Source: Urbifossiella sp046350095 (GTDB lineage Bacteria > Planctomycetota > Planctomycetia > Gemmatales > Gemmataceae). From it: a stretch of 64,000 nt of DNA. Made by a program: the position numbers and the translations under genes. The stretch is taken from NCBI GenBank assembly GCA_046350095.1, contig JAXMBA010000008.1:186001-250000 (forward strand). The letters run 5' to 3'. The notes under the pieces were generated by a model. That model was not told the origin of the DNA and searched no databases. It saw nothing but the letters and a program-made list of their open reading frames with translations. This document shows positions 45,348 to 53,117 of this stretch, piece by piece; the first letter of the stretch is position 1, and every line of letters starts with the position of its first letter.

Positions 45348-46817
45348 TCACAGGATCGGCGACAGCAGCCGGGCCGCGTTCTCGGCCAGCCGCGCGACCA
45401 TCGGGCGTGCGGCAAAAACGTCGGGGTCGATCCGCACCGACCACTCCAGGTCGTTCAGGAACTCCGCCTCCAGCTCGGCGACCACCTTCGCGTCGTAGAT
45501 CAGGGCGTTCGCCTCGTAGTTCAGCAGGAGGCTGCGGTTGTCCAGATTCGCGCTGCCCACGGACGCCCACTCGCCGTCCACGAGCAGGTACTTGCTGTGC
45601 ATCATGCCGCGGCCGTACTGGTACACCTTGACGCCGGCGGCGAGCAACTCGGGCCAGTAGTAGCGGGCCGTGAGGAACGCGACCCAGTGGTCGGGGCGGA
45701 ACAGGCACAGCAGCCGCACGTCCACGCCCGCCCGGCCGGCGAGCACGAGGGCGTCGCGGACGCCTGCGTCGGGGACGTAGTACGGGCTGGCGATCCACAC
45801 CCGCTTCCGCCCGCGGAGGATGCCGGCGAAGTACGTCTCGCGGATCGCCTTGTGCTCCGCGTCCGGGCCGGAATGCACGATCTGCACGAGGCTCGTCCCC
45901 GGGTGCGGGAGGTGCGCCGGGTAGTACGCCGGGCCGCGGGCGGCCTCCTCGGTGGCGAAGTGCCAGTCCTCCAGGAACACCCGCTGCAGCGACTCCACGG
46001 CCGGCCCTTCTACCCGGAGATGGGTGTCGCGCCAGTGGCCGAACTGCGGCACCTTGCCGACGTACTCGTCGCCGATGTTCAGCCCGCCGGTGAAGGCGAC
46101 GCGGCCGTCCACGACCAGGATTTTCCGGTGGTTCCGCAGGTTCACGCGAAACCGGTACACCGGGTTGAGCAGCGGCAGGAACCCGCTCACCTTCCCGCCC
46201 GCGGCGACGATCGCCTTGAACAGCCGCTGGCTGGTCGAGTGCGAGCCGACGGAGTCGTAGAGGAACCGGACCTCGACGCCCCGCCGGGCGGCGAGCGTGA
46301 GCGCGGCGACGAACCGGCGGCCGGACTCGTCCGGGCGGAAGATGAAGAACTCGATGTGGACGTGGTGCTTCGCCTCGGCGATGGCCGCGAGCATTGCCGC
46401 GTAGGCCGTCTCACCGAGGTGGTAAAGGTCGACGCGGTTCCCGGCCGTCACGGGAAACCCCTCCGCGTGGTGGGCCAGCTTTGCCAGCACCTCCCAGCGC
46501 CGCGGCACGTCGCGGGGGCCGGTCGCGCCCTCGCCCTTCTTCGCCCCGGCCGGCCCCTCGGCGGCCAGCGAGTAGTACTTCTTTCGGCGGTGCCGCTTCC
46601 GCCGGATCGGCCGGCTGATCGTCTGGTAGCCGAACACGAAGAACAGCAGCGGCCCCACCAGCGGGAGCAGGATCACCGCCAGGCTCCAGGCGATGGCCGA
46701 CATCGGCTCGCGCTTCAGTTGGAGCACCGACAGCAGCGTGCCGACGGTGATGACGACTTCGAGGAGGAACAGCCAGCCGGCGATGTCTTGCCAGAACTGG
46801 TCGAGGAAGGCAGACAC
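45348..46817 (-). CDS. cls: Cardiolipin synthase (phospholipase D family)
   Basis: 489 residues. Two N-terminal membrane helices (AGWLFLLEVVITVGTLLSVL; AIAWSLAVILLPLVGPLLFFVFG) are followed by two phospholipase-D HKD motifs: NHRKILVVDGRVAFTGG near residue 228 and MHSKYLLVDGEWASVGSANLDNRS near 404, the second continuing past the motif by the family pattern. It condenses two phosphatidylglycerols (or PG and another donor) into cardiolipin at the membrane. First gene of a three-gene minus-strand operon. Confidence 0.94.
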   Translation of the reverse strand: MSAFLDQFWQDIAGWLFLLEVVITVGTLLSVLQLKREPMSAIAWSLAVILLPLVGPLLFFVFGYQTISRPIRRKRHRRKKYYSLAAEGPAGAKKGEGATGPRDVPRRWEVLAKLAHHAEGFPVTAGNRVDLYHLGETAYAAMLAAIAEAKHHVHIEFFIFRPDESGRRFVAALTLAARRGVEVRFLYDSVGSHSTSQRLFKAIVAAGGKVSGFLPLLNPVYRFRVNLRNHRKILVVDGRVAFTGGLNIGDEYVGKVPQFGHWRDTHLRVEGPAVESLQRVFLEDWHFATEEAARGPAYYPAHLPHPGTSLVQIVHSGPDAEHKAIRETYFAGILRGRKRVWIASPYYVPDAGVRDALVLAGRAGVDVRLLCLFRPDHWVAFLTARYYWPELLAAGVKVYQYGRGMMHSKYLLVDGEWASVGSANLDNRSLLLNYEANALIYDAKVVAELEAEFLNDLEWSVRIDPDVFAARPMVARLAENAARLLSPIL

Positions 46818-46890
46818 GCGGGCATCCTTGCGGATCGGGGCGGTCTTGCGATTCTAACGTAAAACACCCCGCACCCCCAGGAGTGCCCGC

Positions 46891-47886
46891 GTGAACGCCG
46901 TCGTGTTCGACCGGACCGGACCCCCCGCCGAGGTGCTGGAGCTGAGCGAAGTGCCGGCCGCGGAGCCGCGCCGCGGCGAGGTGCTGGTGCGGATGCTCGC
47001 CAGCCCCGTCAACCCGTCCGACCTCATGTACATCGAGGGGAAGTACGGCCTGAAGCCGACCCTGCCGGCGACGCCCGGGTTCGAGGGCGTCGGCGTCGTG
47101 GAGGCGAACGGCGGCGGCGTCCTCGGCTGGCTGCGGAAGGGGAAGCGGGTGGCGGTCATCAACGACCGCGTCGGCAACTGGGCCGAGTACACCGTGACGC
47201 GCGCGCGCCAGGTGATCCCGGTGCCCGACGACCTGCCGGACGAGCAGGCCGCGACGTTCTTCGTGAACCCGGCGACCGCTATCGCCATGACGCGCGACGT
47301 GCTGAAGGTGCCGGCCGGCGAGTGGCTGTTTCAAACCGCCGCCGGAAGCAACCTGGGGCAGATGGTGATTCGCCTCGGGAAGCGCAACGGATTCCGCACG
47401 CTGAACGTCGTGCGGCGGCGCGAGCAGGTCGCCGAACTGACGGCGCTCGGGGCGGACGCCGTAATCGTGGAGGCCGACGGCCCCGTCGAGGATCAGGTGC
47501 GGGCGGCCGTGCCCGGCGGTGTGCGCTACGCCATCGACCCCGTCGGCGGCGCGACCGGCACCGCGGCGATCGCGGCGCTGGCTCCAGGCGGGCGCATCCT
47601 GCTGTTCGGGTCGCTGTCGGACGAGCCGGTGTCGGTCCACCCGCGGCGCATCCTCAGCGGCGACGTGCGCGTCGAGGGCTTCTGGCTCGGCAGCTGGGCG
47701 AAGTCGCAACCCGTAGTGCGGATGCTGCGGCTATTCCGAGAGGTCGGCGACCTGATCCGCGACGGCACGCTGACGAGCCCAATCGCCGCGACGTACCCGC
47801 TTGCGAAGGTGCGCGAGGCCGTGACGCACGCCGCCGCCGCCGGGAAGGGCGGAAAGGTGCTCCTGCGGATCGGCGAGCGGAACTGA
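46891..47886 (+). CDS. MDR-family enoyl reductase/quinone oxidoreductase (MECR-like)
   Basis: 331 residues from a GTG 74 bases from the divergent cardiolipin synthase start. GroES-like domain: PVNPSDLMYIEGKYGLKPTLPATPGFEGVGVV, matching the mitochondrial enoyl-ACP reductase (MECR) branch; Rossmann domain: WLFQTAAGSNLGQMVIRLGKRNGF. No zinc-ligand set. Reduction of 2-enoyl thioesters or quinones with NADPH is likely. A hairpin follows the stop at 47895-47941. Confidence 0.88.
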   Translation: MNAVVFDRTGPPAEVLELSEVPAAEPRRGEVLVRMLASPVNPSDLMYIEGKYGLKPTLPATPGFEGVGVVEANGGGVLGWLRKGKRVAVINDRVGNWAEYTVTRARQVIPVPDDLPDEQAATFFVNPATAIAMTRDVLKVPAGEWLFQTAAGSNLGQMVIRLGKRNGFRTLNVVRRREQVAELTALGADAVIVEADGPVEDQVRAAVPGGVRYAIDPVGGATGTAAIAALAPGGRILLFGSLSDEPVSVHPRRILSGDVRVEGFWLGSWAKSQPVVRMLRLFREVGDLIRDGTLTSPIAATYPLAKVREAVTHAAAAGKGGKVLLRIGERN

Positions 47887-47894
47887 CAGCCGAG

Positions 47895-47941
47895 TTGCTG
47901 CTTGCGGCTGCTCGTGGCCAACGCGAAACCGCAAGCGGCAA
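47895..47941 (+). terminator. Hairpin after the oxidoreductase gene
   Basis: Arms 47895-47907 and 47929-47941 pair over 13 positions with one G-T or mismatch position, beginning 9 bases after the stop. No T-run follows, so termination would be inefficient or Rho-dependent. It separates the oxidoreductase transcript from the Y RNA locus. Confidence 0.4.
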
Positions 47942-47996
47942 CGTGGCTGTCTCGTTTTCCCGCGAACCTCCCCGCACCGCTCGCGTCACTTCCTCC

Positions 47997-48167
47997 GAAC
48001 GCACCGGGTCGCCGCACCCAACGCGGATGGCCTACAAACACGTTCCATTAAACGGAAGTGGTCGCCGGTTCGACTCCGGCCCCCCCGACTCACCGGGGGG
48101 TAGCTCAGTGGTAGAGCACTTTGTGTAACCCAAGCCGGCCGGACTCGTGCGGCGGCCCGGGGCGTTC
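47997..48167 (+). ncRNA. yrlA: Predicted YrlA-type Y RNA with circularly permuted tRNA-like module
   Basis: A 171-base structured RNA deduced by pairing. Order along the strand: T-stem gccgg/ccggc with loop ttcgact (48064-48080); 3' acceptor strand ccccccg (48081-48087); capping loop actcac; 5' acceptor strand cgggggg (48094-48100); ta; D-stem gctc/gagc with loop agtggta (48103-48117); then cttt facing ggaag (48054-48058). G15-C48, G18G19 and TC contacts of a tRNA elbow are all possible. Outside it, 47997-48017 pairs with 48147-48167 over 21 positions with one mismatch and one wobble, plus ggcc/ggcc at 48029-48032/48137-48140. Bacterial Y RNAs have this permuted tRNA mimic plus a long Ro-binding stem, and the next gene is a Ro60 homologue. 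Confidence 0.78.
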
Positions 48168-48309
48168 ACCGCGATCATCGAGACAACCCGTACCCGACGG
48201 CGGAAGCCTACACACGTTCTGATCCGGTGCCTTAGACGCCACCCGGGATCGCGCCCCGGCCGGAAAACGTCACCAGACCGCTTCCCGAACTTGTACGGGT
48301 TCCCTTTCA

Positions 48310-48328
48310 CGGCCGCCCCGGGCGGCCG
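48310..48328 (+). promoter_or_regulatory. GC hairpin just upstream of the Ro60-like gene
   Basis: Perfect 8-bp stem (48310-48317 with 48321-48328) around ccg, followed by cttt, ending 8 bases before the ggagg ribosome site of the next gene. It could terminate the Y RNA transcript or limit read-through and translation of the Ro60-like gene. Confidence 0.5.
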
Positions 48329-48348
48329 CTTTCAATGGAGGTCCGCCC

Positions 48349-49863
48349 ATGACGACGACGCTTCAGAACGAGCAGGACCTGCGGCTGGCGATGCTCAACA
48401 GCCTCCTCACCTGCCCGCACCGGAACCTCGGCCTCGTCCACCCGCTCCACGCCGAGCTGGTGGCGACGGACCCGCGGTTCTACGTCCGCCTCGCCGCCTG
48501 GTACGCCGACCACGGCGACGTGCGCGACCACCACGAGATGTTCGTCGTCACGCTTGTGCTCAGCGCCTTCCCGGGCCACCGCGAGGTCGGCCTGGCGCTG
48601 CTCCGGCAGCTGCCCCCGTACCAGCTCGGCCGCGTCGTGGACTTCATCCACGGCTGGAAGGAGGAGGTGACCGTCGAGGTGGTCGAGCCGAAGCCGGAGA
48701 AGGTGCGCATGACCGCCGACGGCGGCCTCGGCCGAAACGTGCCGCGGTCGGTGCGGACGGAGGTCACGCGGTACCTGCGCGAGCGGGAGGCCGACGACCG
48801 CTGGTTCGACAGCACCGCCCTCACCACCCGGAAGGCGCTGAAGCGGCTGTACGCGCTGCTGCACGTGAAGCCGGGGCCGCGGGCGCAGGCCGTCCTGTTC
48901 GACGACCGGCCGCCGGAGGGGTCGAAGCTGGCGGGGCTGAAGGCTCTGGCCGGCGCCGACTCGCCCGACCTGGCGGCGCGGCTCATCGCGCAGCACGACG
49001 TGCCGTTCCGCGTCGCCGTGGGGCTCGTGAAGGCGATGACGCCGGCGGTGCTGACGGCGCTCGTGGGCCGCATGACGCCGCAGGAGGTCATCAACAACCT
49101 CGACCTGCTCCGCCGCCGCGGCGCGTTCGACGACGCAGCCGTGAAGGCGCTCGTCGAGGCGCGGCTGGAGCAGGCCAAGACGGTCGGCCGGGTCAGCGCG
49201 TTCAAGGCCGAAAAGGCCCGCGACGCGGCCGGCGTCTCGGCCGACGTGAAGGCCAAGCTCGACGCCGTGGCCGACGCCCGCGTGAAGGCGCGGGGGCGGA
49301 TCACGCGGCCGACGGCGCTGCTCATCGACAAGTCGGGGTCGATGTCGCAGGCGATCGAGGTCGGCAAGCGGCTCGGGGCGCTTCTCGCGGCCGTGGCCGA
49401 CCGGGAGCTGTACGCCTACGCCTTCGACACCATCGCCTACCCGGTCGAGGCCGCGGGGCCGGACCTGGCGGCGTGGGAGCGGGCGCTGGCGGGCATCACC
49501 GCCGGCGGCGGCACGTCGGTGGGCGCGGCGGTCGAGGTGCTGCGGCGGAAGCGGCAGTACGTCGAGCAGCTGGTGGTCGTGACCGACGAGGGGGAGAACA
49601 CGGCCCCCCTTTTCGTGCCGGAACTCCAGAAGTACCGGGACGAGCTGAAGGTCGAGCCGGCCGTCTGCTTCGTGAAGGTGACGGGCGCGACGGCGGAGCT
49701 GGAGGCGGCGTGCCGCAAGGCCGGGGTCGCGGCTGACGCCTACCAGTTCGACGGCGACTACTACGCGTTGCCGAACCTCGTGCCGCTGCTCGCCCGCCCG
49801 AGCAAGCGGGAACTGCTCCAGGAAATCCTGGAGTACCCGCTGCCCGAGCGGCGGGCAGGGTGA
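48349..49863 (+). CDS. rsr: TROVE/vWA protein, Ro60 (Rsr) homologue
   Basis: 504 residues; ATG with ggagg 7 bases upstream. Residues 1-315 are repeated alpha-helical pairs as in the TROVE toroid (MTPQEVINNLDLLRRRGAF near 242-260). The C-terminal vWA domain starts near 320 with LLIDKSGSM: the MIDAS is complete, with Asp327, Ser329, Ser331, Thr389 in GGGTS and Asp413 in VVTDEGE. Length is close to Deinococcus Rsr and human Ro60. Ro60 binds Y RNAs and misfolded RNA and in bacteria tethers exonucleases. The predicted Y RNA lies directly upstream on the same strand. TROVE assignment rests on architecture and context, as TROVE sequence is weakly conserved. Confidence 0.75.
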   Translation: MTTTLQNEQDLRLAMLNSLLTCPHRNLGLVHPLHAELVATDPRFYVRLAAWYADHGDVRDHHEMFVVTLVLSAFPGHREVGLALLRQLPPYQLGRVVDFIHGWKEEVTVEVVEPKPEKVRMTADGGLGRNVPRSVRTEVTRYLREREADDRWFDSTALTTRKALKRLYALLHVKPGPRAQAVLFDDRPPEGSKLAGLKALAGADSPDLAARLIAQHDVPFRVAVGLVKAMTPAVLTALVGRMTPQEVINNLDLLRRRGAFDDAAVKALVEARLEQAKTVGRVSAFKAEKARDAAGVSADVKAKLDAVADARVKARGRITRPTALLIDKSGSMSQAIEVGKRLGALLAAVADRELYAYAFDTIAYPVEAAGPDLAAWERALAGITAGGGTSVGAAVEVLRRKRQYVEQLVVVTDEGENTAPLFVPELQKYRDELKVEPAVCFVKVTGATAELEAACRKAGVAADAYQFDGDYYALPNLVPLLARPSKRELLQEILEYPLPERRAG

Positions 49864-49874
49864 GATAATCGCTG

Positions 49875-49902
49875 GAGCCCGGGGACGCCCGTCCCCGGGC
49901 TC
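49875..49902 (+). terminator. Strong hairpin terminator after the Ro60-like gene
   Basis: Perfect 12-bp stem (49875-49886 with 49891-49902), loop gccc, 11 bases after the stop. The following tctccgtt is only weakly T-rich. The core stem gcccggggac is the same as in the terminator after kamA (33648), so it may be a reused intergenic element. Confidence 0.7.
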
Positions 49903-49934
49903 TCTCCGTTCGTCCCGCCCCCCTGGAGCCCCTC

Positions 49935-50642
49935 ATGCGTTTCCTCCTGCTCGTCCCCGTCGTGCTGGTCGCGTCGCTCGCGCCGGCCGCGGACCCCACC
50001 CCGATCAAGCTGTTCAACGGCAAGGACCTCACCGGCTGGAAGGCGAAGAACGCCGCCAAGAACCAGTGGCAGGCGTGCGCGGCCTCGTGGAACGAGAAGG
50101 ACCCCGGCAAGCTCGTCGGCGGCATCGACAACTCGCCCGACGGCTCCGGCCGGGTGCTGGCCGCGATCACCGGCGGCGGGTCGGACCTGTACACCGAGGC
50201 GAAGTTCGGCGACATCAAGCTGGAAGTCGAGTTCATGCTGCCGAAGGGGTCGAACTCCGGCATCTACGTGATGGGCGAGTACGAGGTGCAGGTGCTGGAC
50301 AGCTACGGCAAGCCGGCCGACAAGCTCGGCATGGGCGACCTCGGCGCGCTGTACAGCGCCGCCGCCCCGAGGGTGAACGCGGCCAAGAAGCCGGGCGAGT
50401 GGCAGAAGTTCGAGATCGACTTCCAGGCGCCGCGGTTCGAGAACGGCAAGAAGACCACGAACGCCAAGTTCCGTTCGGTCGTGCTCAACGGCACGACACT
50501 CCACAAGGACGTGGAGATGAAGGGGGCCACGCCCGGCGGCCTGACCGGGAAGGAAGCGCCCGAAGGCCCGCTGATGCTTCAGGGCGACCACGGGCCGGTG
50601 GCCTACCGGAACCTCAAGGTGACCCGGGTCGAGATCAAGTAA
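49935..50642 (+). CDS. DUF1080 (3-keto-disaccharide hydrolase-like) secreted protein
   Basis: 235 residues with signal peptide (FLLLVPVVLVASLAPAA). The family hallmark IKLFNGKDLTGWKAK is at residues 23-37; DLYTEAKFGDIKLEVEFMLPKGSNSGIYVMGEYEVQVLDSYG follows in the usual pattern, ending in GPVAYRNLKVTRVEI. It is exported and predicted to be a lectin-fold glycosidase or binding protein. The gene has its own hairpin upstream, so it is probably transcribed separately from the Ro60 gene. Confidence 0.88.
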   Translation: MRFLLLVPVVLVASLAPAADPTPIKLFNGKDLTGWKAKNAAKNQWQACAASWNEKDPGKLVGGIDNSPDGSGRVLAAITGGGSDLYTEAKFGDIKLEVEFMLPKGSNSGIYVMGEYEVQVLDSYGKPADKLGMGDLGALYSAAAPRVNAAKKPGEWQKFEIDFQAPRFENGKKTTNAKFRSVVLNGTTLHKDVEMKGATPGGLTGKEAPEGPLMLQGDHGPVAYRNLKVTRVEIK

Positions 50643-50647
50643 CGCGG

Positions 50648-52999
50648 TCAGCCCACGAACACCCCGGCAAGCTCGGGGAAGGCGTCGAACCCGAACGCCG
50701 CCGCGCCGCCGATGTACGCTGTGACGCGGCTGCCGGAGCCGTCGCCGACCACCACGTCGGCGCGGCCGTCGCCGTTCAGGTCACGCGCGGCGACGCGCAC
50801 CCCGCCGCGGTCGGCGGGATCCCCGGCGAAGAAGTTGGCGAGCACCCGCGACCCGCCGGCCTTCCCGGCGAGTAGGTCGGCCCCGCGGAGCACGAGTACC
50901 CGCGGCGCGCCGCCGGGGCCGCCGCCGCCGATGAGGTCCGCGAACCCGTCCCCGTCCACGTCGCCGGCCGCGACGAACGCCCCGTTCCGCAGCGCGGGTT
51001 CGAACAGGAAGAAGTCGTCGGTCAGCTTGGCGCGCCCGCCGGCGATCGAGCGGCCGTCGAACAGGGCCACCCGCGGCCCGCCGCCGAACCCGGCCGACAC
51101 CACGAGATCGGCCGCGCCGTCACCGGTCAGGTCGCCGAGCGCCGCGCGGGCGCCGCCGCGGAAGGCCGGGTCGTCGATCCCGAAGAAGTCCGCGACCTTT
51201 CCGAACCCGGCGCCCGCGTACACCTGCACGCGCGGGCCGCCGCCCTCGTCGGGCGTCACCACCAGATCGGCAACGCCGTCCCCGTCCAGGTCGCCGGCCG
51301 CGACGTACACGCCGCCGGTGAACGCCGGCTCGAACGGGGCCGTGTCGAACAACACCGCCTGTGTCGCGCCGTCGAGCACGACCACGCGCGTCGGCCCGCC
51401 GGGGCCGGTGCCCGCGACAACGTCGGCGACCCCGTCGCGGTTGAAGTCCGCTGCGGCCGTCCGTACGCCGCCAACGAAGCCGCCACCGAACGGCGTCGCC
51501 GTGAAGCGCGGTGAACCGTCCGGGTCGTAGAGCCGTACCGACCCGCCGCCGCGGTCGGTTCCTACGGCGAACTCGTTCGGCGTCCCACGCGATTGAACCG
51601 GTGGCGGTGGGCTGGCCGGCGGCGGTGGGCTGGCCGGCGGCGGTGGGCTGGCCGGCGGCGGACTCGCTGGCGGCGGACTCGCTGGCGGCGGGCTCGACGG
51701 GGAACCGTAAGTGAATCGGCCGGCGGTCGTGACCGGCGACACGCCGTAGCCGAACACCGGGTTCTTGATGTTCTGCGGCACCCCCGGCACGTCCGCGCCA
51801 GACTTCACGGTCACGTTCACGCTGCCGGAACCGGCCGGCACCACGACCCGGAGTTGGCTGTCGCTCAGGATCGTCACGGTCGTCGCAGGCGTGGGGCCGA
51901 AGTACACCGCCAGGCGGCCGGCGGCGCCGCCGTAGTTCTGGCCGCTGATCGTGATCGTGTCGCCGGCCGCGGCGGTCGCCGCGCTAAGCCCCGTGACCTG
52001 CGGCGTCAGGTCAATCAGCTCGAAGTCGGCGAAGCGAAGACTCTTCAGCCCGTAGGTCGTGTCCTGAATGTCGTCGTCGTCGAAGGTGCGGGAGAAGCCG
52101 TTGTCGGCGTCGACGGAGTAGCTGGCGCCGGAGAAGAAGAAGTTGCTGCCGTTGTCCGCGAGGATCAGGCCGTAGTCCTTCATCGCCTGGGCGATCACCC
52201 GCGACTGCGGGTTGAGCTGCGAGATGTCAACGCCCGCCTTGAGCCGGAAGCGGGCGCCCATCGGCGGCATCGTGGTCGCGTTCGTGTTGCCCGGGTTGGC
52301 GGTGTGCGACGCCGGGTAGACGAACTGGTTCAGGACCTTGCTGTTCTGCAGCGTGAAGCGGATGGCGTGGGTGATGACGCCTTGACCGCCCTGCGACACG
52401 GGCAGCGCCTCGTCCGGCCGAACGAGGCCAGGCAGGATCGGGAGCCCGGCGGCGTCGGCCGAGGTCCACGTCAGCGGGCGGAAGGTGTTGCCCGACGTGT
52501 CCCACACCGACTGCTGGTCGGCGTGCCAGCGGCCGTCGGCGTTCTCGCTCGGGCGCGACGCCCGGAAGAACTCGTAGGCCCGGTTGTTGTCGATGTCGAA
52601 GATGAGCAGGTGCGAGTCGCCGCGGGCGTCGACGCCAGCCCGCGGGCCGTTCTGGTAGTCGCCCTCCAGCACGACCGTCGCGGGCATCGGAACCGCGACG
52701 ACGTCGCTCTCGCCCGCGTAGGCGTCGATCACGACGTTCACCCGCGGCGCGGAGTTGCCGCGGACCACGTTGTACGGGATGCCGTACAGGTCGTTCGGTC
52801 CGCGCGTGCTCTCGCCGAAGTCGGGGTGAATACGGCCGTTCCCCGCGGCCGTGAGCGCGGTCATCACCGCCGCCGAGTTGGCGGCGACGGGCGCGCCGGT
52901 GATCCGCTGGTTCCACGGGTTGTCGGCCGGGAAAAGAGTGGTCCCCAGCAGGCTGGGGAGGTCGCGGGCTTCGAGCGGCAGGGCGGTGAGGCGCGGCAT
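50648..52999 (-). CDS. Large extracellular protein with IPT/TIG domain and FG-GAP repeats
   Basis: 783 residues. The N-terminus (PRLTALPLEARDLPS) carries the LExRxxPS-type motif found at the start of many Gemmata-group surface proteins instead of a classical signal. Residues 20-330 form an uncharacterised globular domain; an IPT/TIG module (VTGLSAATAAAGDTITISGQNYGG) follows near 350; then a Pro/Ala/Ser linker of tandem repeats; and about six FG-GAP/VCBS-type units (DFNRDGVADVVAG, DLDGDGVADLVV, DVDGDGFADLIG, DLNGDGRADVVVG) with calcium-binding Asp spacing. Likely an adhesin or cell-surface beta-propeller. Confidence 0.85.
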   Translation of the reverse strand: MPRLTALPLEARDLPSLLGTTLFPADNPWNQRITGAPVAANSAAVMTALTAAGNGRIHPDFGESTRGPNDLYGIPYNVVRGNSAPRVNVVIDAYAGESDVVAVPMPATVVLEGDYQNGPRAGVDARGDSHLLIFDIDNNRAYEFFRASRPSENADGRWHADQQSVWDTSGNTFRPLTWTSADAAGLPILPGLVRPDEALPVSQGGQGVITHAIRFTLQNSKVLNQFVYPASHTANPGNTNATTMPPMGARFRLKAGVDISQLNPQSRVIAQAMKDYGLILADNGSNFFFSGASYSVDADNGFSRTFDDDDIQDTTYGLKSLRFADFELIDLTPQVTGLSAATAAAGDTITISGQNYGGAAGRLAVYFGPTPATTVTILSDSQLRVVVPAGSGSVNVTVKSGADVPGVPQNIKNPVFGYGVSPVTTAGRFTYGSPSSPPPASPPPASPPPASPPPPASPPPPASPPPPVQSRGTPNEFAVGTDRGGGSVRLYDPDGSPRFTATPFGGGFVGGVRTAAADFNRDGVADVVAGTGPGGPTRVVVLDGATQAVLFDTAPFEPAFTGGVYVAAGDLDGDGVADLVVTPDEGGGPRVQVYAGAGFGKVADFFGIDDPAFRGGARAALGDLTGDGAADLVVSAGFGGGPRVALFDGRSIAGGRAKLTDDFFLFEPALRNGAFVAAGDVDGDGFADLIGGGGPGGAPRVLVLRGADLLAGKAGGSRVLANFFAGDPADRGGVRVAARDLNGDGRADVVVGDGSGSRVTAYIGGAAAFGFDAFPELAGVFVG
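51603..51686 (-). repeat. Tandem repeat encoding the Pro-rich linker
   Basis: Three exact 18-bp units (51603, 51621, 51639) are followed by two exact 15-bp units (51657, 51672). On the minus strand they encode PASPP-type repeats between the IPT and FG-GAP regions. Perfect in-frame identity suggests recent slippage; copy number is probably variable between strains. Confidence 0.85.
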
Positions 53000-53117
53000 G
53001 AATCATCCCTCGGCCGCACGGCGGGCGTGCGGGGTGCGGGACGGGACGACCGCGGGCGAAAGGGGATGGTCGACGCGAAACGATAGGGCGGGGAGTGGAG
53101 TTGTCAAACCGGACGGG

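Noticed and set aside
48064..48122. Ordinary tRNA gene
   Set aside because: T-arm and D-arm are canonical, but the 3' half precedes the 5' half, no anticodon loop can be read, and no normal partner halves exist within 100 bases on either side.
47997..48167. Permuted tRNA gene (as in red algae) or two tandem tRNA remnants
   Set aside because: The long flanking stem and the neighbouring Ro60-like gene are explained by a Y RNA and not by either alternative; tandem remnants remain the main competing explanation.
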